From: Protea cynaroides
Lineage: Eukaryota; Streptophyta; Magnoliopsida; Proteales; Proteaceae
DNA: 64,000 bases
Assembly: GCA_028583415.1 (NCBI GenBank)
Contig: CM053269.1
Coordinates: forward strand, 101,432,944 to 101,496,943
Direction of reading: 5' to 3'
Under the pieces are notes generated by a model that did not search any database, was not told where the DNA came from, and saw only the letters and a list, made by a program, of their open reading frames with translations. The position numbers were made by a program, and so were the translations under genes. This document shows, in pieces, positions 33,967 through 45,078 of this stretch (the first letter of the stretch is position 1; each line of letters begins with the position of its first letter).

Positions 33967-34007
33967 TCACACCATTCTGAAGTGTGCGGAATCGGGGTGT
34001 GACAACT

Positions 34008-34019
34008 TGGTATCGGAGC
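34008..34019 (+). other. Primer-binding site of element C (iMet-tRNA type)
   Basis: TGGTATCGGAGC begins three bases after the LTR end. It matches the 3' end complement of initiator tRNA-Met (TGGTATCAGAGC) at all but one base. Confidence 0.9.
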
Positions 34020-34234
34020 ATCTCAGGCCTTGCCCGCCGAACTGACACACATATTCAAGACCATTGTGAATTGATATAGGATAAATTAAAAGCTTTAATA
34101 CAAACACACGGTAAGCACAAGTGATGATTGAAACCGAATTAAAAAGAGAATAATGCATCTATTAAAGGGAAAACCAATTACAGAACTACAACGTATATAC
34201 ATCGCTAAAGCGAGTACGGTCCACAACCGGACGG

Positions 34235-35570
34235 TTACTTACGTAGTACAAGAAAAGTAAAGTACAATCGGGAAGCCTGGAGGCGAGGAGGAGGCGGTGC
34301 CTCACGATCTCGGTCGTAGTCCTCGGCATAGACCCTAGTCAACCAGGGCCACGGGTGCGGGTCGTCCCGGAGACTAGCGTAAGACCGGCTATCCCTCGAT
34401 CGGTCGCCCGCACCTCTAGGAGCTCTCCAATCCGCGCATCGATGCGTAGCCAACAGCTCATCCATCCTCAGATCAGATCTGTGCTGAGCATCCCTGATCT
34501 CCTGCAGCATCTCCATCATATCAGAAGGTGGGCGTGAAGGACCAGCATCATGAGAAGGACTGGCCTCGGGTACCGAAGCCGCCGCAGCAGAAGTACCAAC
34601 TCCATCCGCCTGTGTGGGTGATGGCGGGGGTATCACGTCGACACCCATATACATACGATCATCATCGTCGACCGGATCACCCCGAGCCCTAGCAGCAACC
34701 GCAGCATCAGTCACCTCGACCCGAGTGTGAGGGTGCACCATCGCATTCCTCTCCTCATCGCTAACCTCCGCATCTCGCAGCCCCATCTTGCAGATAGCCT
34801 CCCAATCTAGAGGTGACGAGAAGGTCTTCTCCTGGATCTTCTCATCAACCAGATCCACCCCCAAACGGGTCGGAGCACCGTAATCATGCGTCCATAGGGT
34901 AGATTACCCCTATGACCGGACAATGTGGCACCGATCATCGTCCGCATGATGATGTAAGGAAGGCGGACCGGCTGTCGAGTGCATATGTTGTAGATCAAGA
35001 ACTGGGTCAGTTGAGACACCCTCTCATAGTGCCCACTCTGCGGAATCAGATTATCTTTGGATAATCTTGCAGAAGACTCGTGGAGATGGACGCAAGTAGC
35101 AAGCTCTCATCTGCCATCTATCAGGACGGAGCAACTGATTGTCGATCTCTGCTCTCATCTCCATCTCAACAAACTGTGGCTCTCCCGGCGCATAATACAC
35201 CATAGGGCCATCGAAGGGAATGCCCAACAGATCGGCCAGCTGCCGATAGTCAAAAGAAATGTGCACCCCCTTGACGTAGCTAGTGATGCGCAACTCCGAC
35301 CCGCTCGACATCATTGTAATCCCCCCACCACCGGAGATTACAATAGAACTGGCGCACCAAGTCTGGACATGTGCACGCGTCGTATGTGATGACAGGGAGC
35401 CACCCCATGTCGCCAAAAGCTCTCTCTACGTTGAACAAGGCTAGATCAGCCAGGTTCACCATACGACCCCCTTCCACTTTCTTGCCTGTATAGTAGGCAT
35501 ACTGTGCCTCGGCCTCTTTTGAATGGAAACGGAGAGGATCACGCAATCTTGGCACTTTGGTACGGGCCAT
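34235..35570 (-). pseudogene. Antisense gene between PBS and gag, element C (frameshifted)
   Basis: On the minus strand an ATG at 35570 (start MARTKVP) opens a frame. Frameshifts near 35310, 35065 and 34880 break it; the pieces together span about 440 codons to the stop near 34235. Visible blocks are CPDLVRQFYCNL, a central SYVKGV.ISFDYR.LADLLGIP.DG segment, a LPYIIM segment, then a Pro/Ala-rich low-complexity tail ending DYDREAPPPP-like. The same protein is encoded at the same place in element D. It resembles the 'putative plant transposon protein' family (recalled, not searched). It is not part of gag-pol and no function is known to me. Confidence 0.7.
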
Positions 35571-35575
35571 AGTAC

Positions 35576-36018
35576 CTGCAAAAATAAGAAAGAGAAAATA
35601 AACCAGGAGTTAGTCGGATAAAATCCAAAATTGGATTTAATCACTACGTAAGTTAATAATAAAGTCCCATTTTTCACCATACAAGTGGGCGTAAGAACTT
35701 ACGTAAGTTAAAACATATCCTACAATCTACAGGCAGTAGAAAATTTTAACGGATAAGGTCCAATTTGGAGAAATTCAAGAAAAACCAAAAATGTCGACAA
35801 ATTAGGGCAAAAAGAGAAAAATTTAAGTTTCTCGATGACCAACCGATGAAACTCAAAAAAAATTTTGAGGGCTTTCGTTCCTCAAGACCACAATAACAAA
35901 AGCCCCAATAAAAATCGAAATTTTACTGTTGGAAAAAGTTTAATTTGAAAAATACAAGTTAAAGGAGCAAAAACCTAGAAATAAAAACCTAAAAACAGGT
36001 AAAGTTGGGGAAGTATAC
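35576..36018 (-). other. Candidate 5'-UTR intron of the antisense gene (C)
   Basis: Donor ACAG/GTATAC (exon ends 36019) and acceptor TTTTTGCAG/GTAC (intron ends 35576) enclose 443 nt. Exon 2 starts five bases before the ATG. The sequence between is AT-rich with many stops. Element D has splice-like ends at the equivalent positions, also 443 nt apart. Confidence 0.55.
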
Positions 36019-36516
36019 CTGTAGGGGTGATGTGGATGTCGAAATTCGGACTAGGAACGATCCACAATAGCGAAGTAGCACTGTAGCAACTCGGAGAGTA
36101 GAGACGAGTCGAAACGGAGGGGGGAATAGTGAGAAATGACCCGGGAATCGGATCTTAAAAATCTGATTTTTAGTCCGAGGATCGGACAATTCGGACTGAC
36201 AACATCGACCCTCGGATCGACCCTCCAATCGACCCTCGGCTCTCGGGAATCTGACAGAAATTCAAGGGTCCGACTGAGGGTCGGACACCCATCGACCCTC
36301 GCATCGACCCTCAGCTCTCGGGAAGAACAGGTCATTCCCAGGATCGGATACCAAGGGTCGGACATACCATCGACCCTACATAGAAAAGACAGTAAAATTT
36401 TTTAGAATGAATTGAGGATTTTGAATTTTACATCGGTTAGCGTGCCTACATGAAGTTTAAATGATTTCTCACTGATTTTGATGATTTTCAGGCACCACCC
36501 ATCTCAGAAAGGAAAT
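36019..36516. promoter_or_regulatory. Bidirectional control region upstream of gag and of the antisense gene (C)
   Basis: This holds about ten GGGTCGA/TCGACCC motifs (36180-36385), as in the LTRs. A palindrome AAAAATCTGATTTTT at 36157-36171 is kept in D. On the minus strand a pyrimidine-rich stretch (36080-36130) lies between the palindrome and the candidate donor, as in plant core promoters. For gag, TGATTTTCAG/GCA (AG 36490-36491), an acceptor-like site, lies 25 bp before the gag ATG. It is kept in D and E. Confidence 0.45.
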
Positions 36517-37591
36517 ATGTCTGGACGTAGAGTGACCCGATAGACCCGAAACACAGTCCCACCACCACCACCCGTGGAGGAGACTAGTCAAGAGAATAAC
36601 CAGGTACCGAAACATCCAGAATCGGTGAACCCTACAAATTTACCACCACCACCACTAGAGCTAGCAAAAGTGGTGATGAATCTGGCTCAACAGCTACAAC
36701 AAATGCAACATGCACAAGCACAAATGCAGGTTGCGATGGGAATTATGTTTCAAGCCACTCAGGCTACAACCATGCACACCGGGCAAACTAGTGCAGCACC
36801 AGTGGGTAACCACCCAGCCCCTCAGACACCTCAACAACGGACTGCACCAGTTCCTGTGCAAGCCCCAGAAGCAGCCCAAGGGAACTATCAGTATCCACCC
36901 CCTATGTTTGGGGCATATCAAAGTCAAGTGGATCACTTCCGGCTTGACATGGGCTACATATAAAGAAGCATTCTACGAGAAGTATTTCCCAAGAAGCTTC
37001 AGAGATTCAATGGAAAAGGAATTTCTGAGTCTGTACCAGGGGCAGATGTCCGTAGACTCGTATCAACAGCGCTACGAAGAGCTGTTTTTCTTCGCACCAA
37101 CTAGCATGCAAGAAGAAGATACAAAAACCCGTAGATTCGTCGCGGGACTGAGAGGAAGTATCAGGGAAAATGTTCTGGGATTAGAAAAGACCGTATATAA
37201 TGAAGCTGTTCAAGTCGCTCGAGTGATTGAATCGAGCCAGAAAGAGAGTTATTTCACTCAAAACAAAGGCATAAAAAGGCCAGCTGGGAATTCGTATAAC
37301 GGAGGCAATAACAGGACGTATAAGCCTTTCCGTCCTCAGAATTTTGCAACTGCACCAAAGTATACTGCAGCAACTCAACCACAGCCAAAGCCAAATTCTG
37401 AAGCCCCGAAGTGTTATAACTGCAACCAACCAGGGCATATGGCAAGAGAGTGTCCAAAACCCAAGAAGCAGTTACATCAAGGACGGGTATATGCTGTTAC
37501 ATCAGAGGATGCAGCCGCATCGCCCGATGTGGTCACAGGTATGGCTGAATCTTTTGAAGTTATAATTACATTGATTGAGCATGTAGACTAA
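36517..37591 (+). pseudogene. Element C gag (broken, with internal deletion)
   Basis: Gag builds the virus-like particle. The start ATG at 36517 (MSGRRVTR) matches the starts in D and E. A TAG at codon 9 (36541-36543) stands where E has CAG. The Pro/Gln-rich N-terminal part then reads to PPPMFGAY; near 36942 about 80 codons of the capsid region are missing and the frame shifts. It resumes with TYKEAFYEKYFP, the YQQRYEELFFFAP block and an intact CCHC zinc knuckle, CYNCNQPGHMAREC (near 37411-37453). It runs 17 codons into the micro-intron before a stop. Not functional as read. Confidence 0.9.
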
Positions 37592-37610
37592 GTAAAAAAC
37601 GAATCACAAG
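37539..37610 (+). other. Candidate 72-nt gag-pol intron (C; acceptor altered)
   Basis: GTCACAG/GTATGG at the 5' end and ATCACAAG/TATCG at the 3' end, where D and E have ATCACAG/GTATC. The block GAGCATGTAGACTAAGT, with a branch-site-like ACTAA, sits about 20 nt before the AG. In C a G-to-A change moves the AG by one base and would shift the frame after splicing. Confidence 0.5.
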
Positions 37611-37611
37611 T

Positions 37612-39285
37612 ATCGTACCTATCAATGGCATACCCGCCAGAGTACTTTTTGATTCAGGAGCTACTCATTCATTTATATCTGTGTCGTTTGGAAAGAAGAC
37701 CAAATTGCCCATCAAAACATTAGACTACAAATTACTTGTACGGTCACCGATGGGATTAGAAGTGGAACTAGAGAAAGGTTATGGACCATGTCCAGTTCTC
37801 ATTGGAGAGCAGACCTTGGATGCAACCTTAATACAACTTGAGATGGCAGACTTTGACGTCATCTTGGGAATGGACTGGTTAGCTCGGCACTCTGCAAATT
37901 TGTTGTGCGCCGAGAAGAAGCTAACGTTTAAAGACAAAGAAGGAGCAGAATTCAGTTTCTCGGGAACCAAACTTCCCAGGAGACGCAAGCTCATACTTTC
38001 CGCATTAAAGGCTAAGAAGTGCCTTGAGAAAGGAGCGGTCGGATATCTAGTGTCAGTGGTCAACCTAACCAAGGACGTGCCACAAATGGAAGATATTGAT
38101 GTCGTGCGGGACTTTCCTGATGTATTTTCGGAGGAACTACCTGGATTACCACCCGACCGAGCCACGGAGTTTGTAATGGACCTTATACCTGGAGCCGCAC
38201 CAGTATCAAAAGCACCGTATAGAATGGCTCCTACTGAACTGAAGGAATTAAAAGTGCAACTACAAGAACTGCTGGATAAGGGTTATATTAGACCCAGTAT
38301 ATCTCCATGGGGAGCACCGGTGTTGTTCGTAAAGAAGAAGGATGGTAGTGTTCGGTTATGTATCGACTATAGAGAGTTGAATAAGCTGACAATCAAGAAT
38401 CGATATCCACTACCCAGGATCGATGACTTGTTCGATCAGTTACAAGGAGCGAAGGTATTTTCAAAGATCGATCTTCGATCAGGCTATCATCAACTGAAGA
38501 TTAAAGAAGGTGACATTCCGAAGACAGCTTTCAGGACCAGATACGGACATTATGAATTCTTAGTGATGTCTTTCGGACTAACTAATGCACCGGCAACGTT
38601 CATGGAACTTATGAACCGAGTTTTCCACGATATGTTGGACACGTCGGTGATAGTATTTATTGATGACATATTGGTATACTCCAAGGACAAGGAAACCCAT
38701 GTCAAGAACCTAAACGCAGCCCTACAGCGTTTGAGGAAAGAGAAGTTATACGCCAAATTTTCTAAGTGTGAGTTTTGGCTAAGCGAAGTCGCATTTTTAG
38801 GCCATGTAGTATCCGCGGAAGGAATCAAAGTGGACCCCAGTAAGATCGAAGCTATTGTGAAGTGGGAAGCACCAAAGAGCGTCTCAAAAATTAGAAGTTT
38901 TCTGGGTCTAGCTGGATATTATCGGAGATTCGTAGAAGACTATTCTCGGATTGCCGTACCTCTCACCAGTTTGACCAAGAAAGGAGAAAAGTTTGTATGG
39001 ACGGATAAGTGTGAAAAGAGCTTTCAAACACTGAAGACCAGATTGATATCCGCTCCAATTTTAACCATTCCCGTTCCAGGAGAGACATTCACCTTATACA
39101 CTGATGCATCGGGATTGGGATTAGGATGTGTGCTTATGCAAGGAGAACAAGTAGTTGCGTATGCATCGAGACAGTTGAAGGTACATGAGAAGAACTACCC
39201 CACTCACGATTTGGAATTAGCGGCAGTAGTACATCTTTGTCAAGATATGGAGACACTACCTATACGGAGAGAAGTTTCGGATTAA
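37612..39285 (+). pseudogene. Element C protease, reverse transcriptase, RNase H (5' part of pol)
   Basis: Protease: LFDSGATHSF carries the catalytic D-S-G (near 37650-37680), followed by DVILGMDWLARHS. RT: the frame is continuous through GYIRPSISPWGAP, YRELN, MSFGLTNAPATF and the catalytic FIDDILVYS (near 38655-38678). RNase H: LYTDASGLGLG and HDLELAAVV. From the protease to about 39234 there is no stop or shift, more than 530 codons, the best-preserved pol segment in the window. One extra base near 39234 shifts the frame in RNase H. The only upstream joining route in the sequence is the gag-pol micro-intron. Confidence 0.92.
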
Positions 39286-40881
39286 GTCGGACCATAAAAG
39301 TCTTACTTATCTATTTAATCAGAAGGAGTTAAATATGATACAAAGAAGATGGCTGGAATTATTGAAAGACTATGATTGTGATATCCAGTATCATCCGGGA
39401 AAAGCGAACGTGGTAGCGGATGCATTGAGCAGAAAAGCAATGATAAAATCTCAAGGAGAAACCAGCACGACTGCAGCAATGTATACCAATGGAATGGTGT
39501 TTAATCACGACAACGAGCAGTATGTGATAGATACACCGGATGGATCAACCAACCAAGGGTTCATTCATCGGTTTTCGAATATGTTCGCAGCATTGAAGAT
39601 TATACCGGATATAGTGGACGAAGTGAAGACAGCTATCAAAGCAGATCCTTATCTAAGAACAGTACAAGAAGATATTGAGAAAGGTAGGACTAACCCTGAG
39701 TTCACCTTGGATGACGAGAAGGTACTGAAATACAAAGGAAGAATATGTGTACCCGAAACAGAAAGTGTGGACATTAGACACCGACTCATGAAAGAAGCTC
39801 ATACCACCATCTACTCGGTACTTCCTGGAAGTACAAAAATGTATCATGATCTAAAGAAACTATATTGGTGGAGGGGAATGAAGGCAGATGTAGCCAAGTT
39901 CGTGTCTCAATGCCTAAATTGTCCGAAGGTAAAGGCGGAACGACAAAGACCCGCAGGACTGTTACAACCATTACGGAACCAGCTTGGAAATGGGACTGCA
40001 TCACTATGGACTTCATCACGGGACTACCATTGACTCCTCGAGTGGTTGGCGCAGTTTGGGTGATTGTAGACCGTTCGACTAAGACAGCTCGCTTCATACC
40101 GATACGACCCCGGTATACCTTTGGAAAGGTTAGCAAAGCTGTATGTGGATAATATTTTTCGGCTACACGGTGTTCCTGAAAGCATTGTGTCCGATAGAGA
40201 CCCACGATTTACTTCCAGATTTTGGGAAGGACTGCAAAAGGCTATGGGTACAACATTGAAGTTCGATCTGCATTCCACCCCGGGGCCGACGGACGGTCGG
40301 AGCGTACCATTCAGATTTTAGAAGATATGCTACGAGCATGTGTGATTGATTTCAAGGGATCATGGGACGAGAAGTTACCATTGATCGAGTTCTCTTACAA
40401 TAACAGCTATCGGGCTACTATACGGATGTCACCTTATGAAGCATCGTATGGTAGGAAGTGTCGAACTCCCTTGTTTTGGAATGAAGTTGGAGAACGTAGT
40501 ATCGTTGGACCAGAATTTGTTGAAGAGACTTGTCGAGTGGTCGACATCATCAAAGAAAGAGTAAGAGTAGCTCAGAACCGTCAGAAGCAATACGTAGATA
40601 CTCGACGAAGAGATCTAGAGTTCACCGTAGGCGAAAAAGTATTCTTGAAAGTATCGCCTATACGAGGATTGAAGAGGTTCGGACAGAAAGGAAAACTAAG
40701 TCCAAGATATGTCGGACCATATGAGATTCTGGCTAAGCGTGGAAAAGTAGCTTATCAGTTAGCATTACCACCATCTATGTCAAGTGTGCATGACGTATTT
40801 CACATATCCTTATTGAAGAAGTATGTCAAAGACCCAACACATGTGTTGATGGTAGATTTGCCGAAGCCGGCGATGATTTGA
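39286..40881 (+). pseudogene. Element C RNase H end and integrase (frameshifted)
   Basis: RNase H continues with SDHK-equivalent codons, then the linker to the integrase zinc finger. Its second His is lost (VLPG for IHPG) while CLNC remains. The core carries D (near 40011), D (SDRDPRF) and E (DGRSERT). Single-base shifts lie near 39975, 40115 and 40265, and another near 40865. Between about 40090 and 40440, glutamine CAG codons of the other copies repeatedly read CGG here. The SSVHDVFHISLLKKY tail is present. Confidence 0.88.
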
Positions 40882-41117
40882 CATTTGAAGTAATACCAAC
40901 GGAAATCACTAGTCGAAAGGTTCAACGTCTACGCAACAGAGATATCTACTATGTTAAGGTCACATGGAAAAGTAGAGACATGGAAGAGATTACATGGGAG
41001 GAAGAAAATGCTATGAGGAAGCAATACCCTGACTTGTTTGACTCAGAAGGTACGTACAATTTCGAGGACGAAATTTTTATAAGTTGGGGGGGAGTTGTAA
41101 GACCCGTGTCAATCTAA
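40878..41117 (+). pseudogene. Element C chromodomain-like C terminus
   Basis: KVQRLRNRDIYYVKVTW, MEEITWEEENAM and YPDLFDSEG are present in one frame, which then reads through the PPT into the LTR and stops at 41117. It is separated from the upstream integrase frame by a shift near 40865. Confidence 0.88.
41081..41095 (+). other. Polypurine tract of element C
   Basis: AAGTTGGGGGGGAGT directly abuts the LTR TG at 41096. Confidence 0.9.
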
Positions 41118-43399
41118 CCCGGTCTTACCACCTTGAACCAGGTTTACCCATCATGGTCGAGTCAAATGGACCAAGGGCATGAAGGAGATCGAGATCCCAG
41201 GTATAAAATCGACCCAAAAACATTTAATTTTAGGGGAGGGTCGCACACCCAGCTAAGCAGGGTCGGACCTCCCAAACCAGAAAGTCGGACCCTCGGTTTT
41301 TGAGGGAGGGTCGGACAGCTTAAGACCCTAGGGTCGACGGGATCATCGACCCTCCCATCGACCCTCGGTTTCTGACGAAACTGAAATTAGGAAATTTCCT
41401 AATTTTCTGTTGGGATTCTTTCCAAATCTTAATGGGATTATTATAGGACATTCCTAGTCTATTTAAAGGACGTCCCTAAGCCACTTTCACTCCTTTCACA
41501 ACCCTAATTGAATTGAGAGAAAGAGGGGAGAAGGAAAAGAGGAAGAAGAGAAGCAAGGAGGAAGACTTAGCAAAAAGGAGAAGAATTGCAGAGAAAAGTA
41601 ATCTTCTCAGGTATGGATACTAATTCCATGAGTTTCTACAGACCTTAGGTTAGATATGGTTGAGTGTAGGATTTCGGAGAAACCCAAACCATCCATCCAT
41701 GGTTAGGCTTTCATGGTAAACCATAGGAGGATGCACGAAAGCTATCTAGATGGATTATATATGGTTCTAGACCATAGAATGACTATTGAATGAATGTAGG
41801 AAGCAAGCCATAGGACCCCAAACACGAAGAATGGATTAAAAGTGGAAATTGGACCAGAGTGCACCAAGGGTCGCACCGAGGGTCGATAGACCATCCGACC
41901 CTAGGTGTTTCGGACCATCGACCCTCAGCATTCGGGAAGTCCGGAATCTTTGGGAGGGTCGATAGACCCATCGACCCTAGCATCGACCCTCAGTTGACAG
42001 AATGGTTTTTAAATTCTGAATTAATTCTAATTAAATTCTATCGCCTTTGTTAGGTTTGCTAGCAATATAATAACATTATAAAGGTGATTTTAAAGCTTGG
42101 AAAAGTATCTATTAGCAAGCTAAGGTGAGGAACCTTAACCCTAAACTAAACTGGTTAATAATAAACTGTTGTTCTTTTCTTGAGTCCTATGGCATGTTTG
42201 ATTCTATGCGAATATGATTGTAATGTGCATACTGCATGCCATCCAATATTTCTATTATTTGTTCATGCATATTTACTTTATTGTTTATAACATGATGATG
42301 ATGATGATGATAGGAATAGGCATGTGCTTGTATGTGTGTGATTGATGTGCTCGATGCGAGCGAGTATCAGGGGAGGTGTGATGAGAACGTCAATAAACGT
42401 TAACCGTTGGCGGGTCTCAGCACTTTAGCTCTATCTCTAACTGAAGTCTTGTGCATTGACATCGTCGTATCGCCATTACCTTAGCGGAACTATTATGTCG
42501 TAGGGTATCAGGGGAGGTGGTCTCGGTCCTTGTAGTCTCTGACTCTACCGGGGGGCCTTAGCTCTATCTCTATGGGCATTCTGAGGGATGCTGGGGTGAG
42601 GCCTTGGATACACTGTTTGGCATTAGGATTGGTTAGCAGCGAGCCCAGTTTGCAAGCCCTCGCTAACAGGGGCTTACGTGTTGGTATAGCATTATATAGC
42701 AATAAACGTTAACCTTTGTTGTATAATGTTATAGTAGGGTGGATGGGGACGATGATAAACGTTAACCTTCGGGCGGGCTTCCACACCTTGTGTATAGAGG
42801 CGGTGTCAATAAACGTTAACCTTTGACCACCCAACCTTTCTATTGCACATTGCAAACTATAAACCAAGACCAAAGATATGAATTGACTTTTTGCATGCAT
42901 ATGTATTGTTGCATTGTTTTGGCTACTCACTGAGCCGTGTTGTGTGCTCACCCCTCGACGTCGAATATTTTTAGTTGATGATGCAGGATATACTGTTGAA
43001 GATTATATGAACCTGTCAGCGTATGGAACTGTAGCAGCTATGGAAGTTGGAGCTAAGGACGATACACACGACTCCTCTTGCGAGTGCAACTCGTGTGTAT
43101 TCGATTAGATATTTTTTTTGTAGTTTTCTTTATTGGATTTATAAGACATGTATTTGGTATTTAAATATTTATGTCTCGGTTAATCACAGAATAATTTGCT
43201 ATTATTTATGGATATCATCTTAGTTCTCAGTTCATAGTATTTATAAATTTTCCGCTATTGTGTATTACTCTGATTATAATTGTGGATGCGTGTTAAGTTT
43301 GGATAACGCGGGGATAGCCTATAAGAGATCCTGGTTGAACCGTTGGTTATTTGGCGGTTCATCACACCATTCTGAAGTGTGCGGAATCGGGGTGTGACA
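41096..43399 (+). repeat. Element C 3' LTR
   Basis: 2,304 bp, matching 31698-34004. Differences counted by eye are about 10 in the first 290 bp and 7-8 in the last 505 bp. TATTTAAA is at 41460-41467, the donor-like GT at 41610-41611, the LTR ORF at 42914-43108 and the U5 hairpin at 43336-43361. Confidence 0.95.
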
Positions 43400-43779
43400 G
43401 TCTACATACGGGAATGTAGTAGCCATGGACGCTGGAGCTGAAGATGATACACACGACTCCTCTTGTGAATGCAACTCGTGTGTATTCGATTAGATATTTT
43501 ATAGATTTCTTTATTGGATTTATAAGACATGTATTTGGTACCTAAATATTTATGTCTCAGTTAAACACTGAATAATTTGCTATTATTTATGGATATCATT
43601 CTAGTTCTCAGTTCATTTATTTACAAGATTTCCGCTATTGTGTATTACTCTGATTATGATTGTTGATGTGTGTAAAGTTTGGATAACGCGGGGATGGTCT
43701 ATTAGAGATCCTGGTTGAACCGTTGGTTATTTAGCGGTTCATCACACCATTCTTAACAGTGTGGAATTGGGGTGTGACA
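43400..43779 (+). mobile_element. TSD GTCTA and the rest of element B's 3' LTR
   Basis: GTCTA (43400-43404), then the continuation of B's LTR, beginning inside the LTR ORF codons and ending GGTGTGACA at 43779. The U5 hairpin lies near 43716-43741. B's right border is here; element G sequence follows. Confidence 0.92.
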
Positions 43780-45078
43780 CAAATACATGGAATAGAGGTT
43801 TTTTTTTTTTTTAGTTCTTAACCTCATGGTTATAGGTTCTATCGAATATATAATGCCATTGGTCGAGGCACTACAAGAGTAAATCTGGAGAAGCTTTCAT
43901 ACATCAGTAAATTAGGTATAAATCTGGAGAAAGATTTCGTACATCAATAAGTCAGGTATAAATCAAAAGATGTACACTCAACACGATTAAGCATTTAACT
44001 ATTCGTTCAGTTCATATCTCTGTTTATGTTGTTGATCATGAGAATGGTTCAGATTGGTATAATCAGGACTAAGACTAAAGAAACAATATCTATAACTCCA
44101 ATTGACAGGTTAAATCAAGAAGGTATCCTATCAAGACACGCGAATTTAAAATCTGGTATATGCATCCTCTATAATCATAAGAGTAAATCAATAAGCACCG
44201 CATCCTATATAATCATATCCAGTTATATGGCCACAATTAGATTTGTTCCTCTACTGAAAACATTTAAGGCTTCGCCTTCAGAAAATATTCTTCAATCCTT
44301 GATTGGATCATTGCAACTATCCCATACATCGGTGGCTGGTAAGGTTAACCACCTTGATATACTGCTTGTTGTGCACCAAACTTCTGCACTGGGGTATGCA
44401 TTACTGGGACTTACTGTGTGGTAAGCACTGTGTTATAGCTAACTGGTGTTGGGGTACAGTGTTGCTACCAATTGGTACCGTACTTGGTTTGACTCGGAGG
44501 TGTTGATGTAGCATCAGCAACTTGGGTAGTGATTTACATAGCAACTTGCATAGTCGGTCTCATCTATTGTTGCTCTTGTATTTTATTGGGTTAAGTTTAT
44601 GACAACCATAACCAAGGTACTTGATAGTCCAGGTGGTTGGTTGGAGTGGTCTGGTTGTTCACCTCCTTTGATTCGCTCTAATCTGATTATCATTATTTAG
44701 CATCTACTCATATGAGTTTTTATTACCATCCTTGACCCTGATAGTGGTGGGGTCAAGTTGCAACCTCTTCTTAATGCTCAGCGGTTAGTGGATCAGCTTG
44801 TAATGGATCTCACTCTGAATCTCCATCTCATCCAGGAGTATAGTTACTTTTATTCTTAATGTATGGTCATTATTCTTCTATCTCTATTGGATTCAGCCCG
44901 AGTCTTTCCCTTTATCTCTACAGGGATTTTGGCGTTACTAGCCGTTTTTCTTCTTCCGTTGTCATACATCGAGTTTGACATCTTGTGAGTACCAACTCGG
45001 TATTCAATTTTCTGCTTTACAGAAGCTCCCTTCTTGCTACTATACTATATCCTTGTATACTTAGATAACTACCCAACT
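43780..45078 (-). pseudogene. Element G 5' interior with decayed gag
   Basis: Read on the minus strand, this runs from the PBS-like site into a degraded gag. A start-like ATG at 44831 (MRWRFRVR, compare MPGHRVTR) and VMVVINLTQ (near 44600; compare TVVMNLAQ in E) are recognisable. A PPMYG...SRIEEYFLKAKP segment near 44260-44340 matches PPMFG...SRLIERFLKMKP of E. Many stops intervene. Only about 250 bp separate PBS and gag, so the 2-kb antisense gene region of C and D is absent. A 40-bp duplicated phrase (aaatctggagaa) is at 43885-43960. The plus-strand 132-codon frame at 44026-44424 is probably chance. Confidence 0.55.

Larger units (their letters stand above)
31698..34004 (+). repeat. Element C 5' LTR
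   Basis: 2,307 bp from TGTAAGACCC to GGTGTGACA, matching 41096-43399. From 5' to 3' it carries GGGTCGA/TCGACCC clusters, a TATA-like box, a purine-rich leader with a donor-like end, a second GGGTCGA cluster, a (GAT)n run near 32900, AACGTTAACC motif copies, the LTR ORF, and a U5 hairpin. Confidence 0.95.
31698..43399 (+). mobile_element. Element C: complete Tekay-type Ty3/gypsy chromovirus
   Basis: An 11,702-bp element with 2.3-kb LTRs (TG...CA), GTCTA target duplications, an iMet-type PBS, antisense gene, gag, pol with integrase chromodomain, and PPT. LTRs are about 97-98% identical by eye, so this is the youngest insertion of its nest. gag has a stop at codon 9 and an internal deletion of about 80 codons; pol has several single-base indels. 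It is structurally complete but appears unable to make its own proteins, unless some indels are assembly errors. Confidence 0.95.

Noticed and set aside
44026..44424. 132-codon plus-strand frame in element G's interior
   Set aside because: No recognisable motif. The opposite strand carries decayed gag, so the frame is most likely chance.
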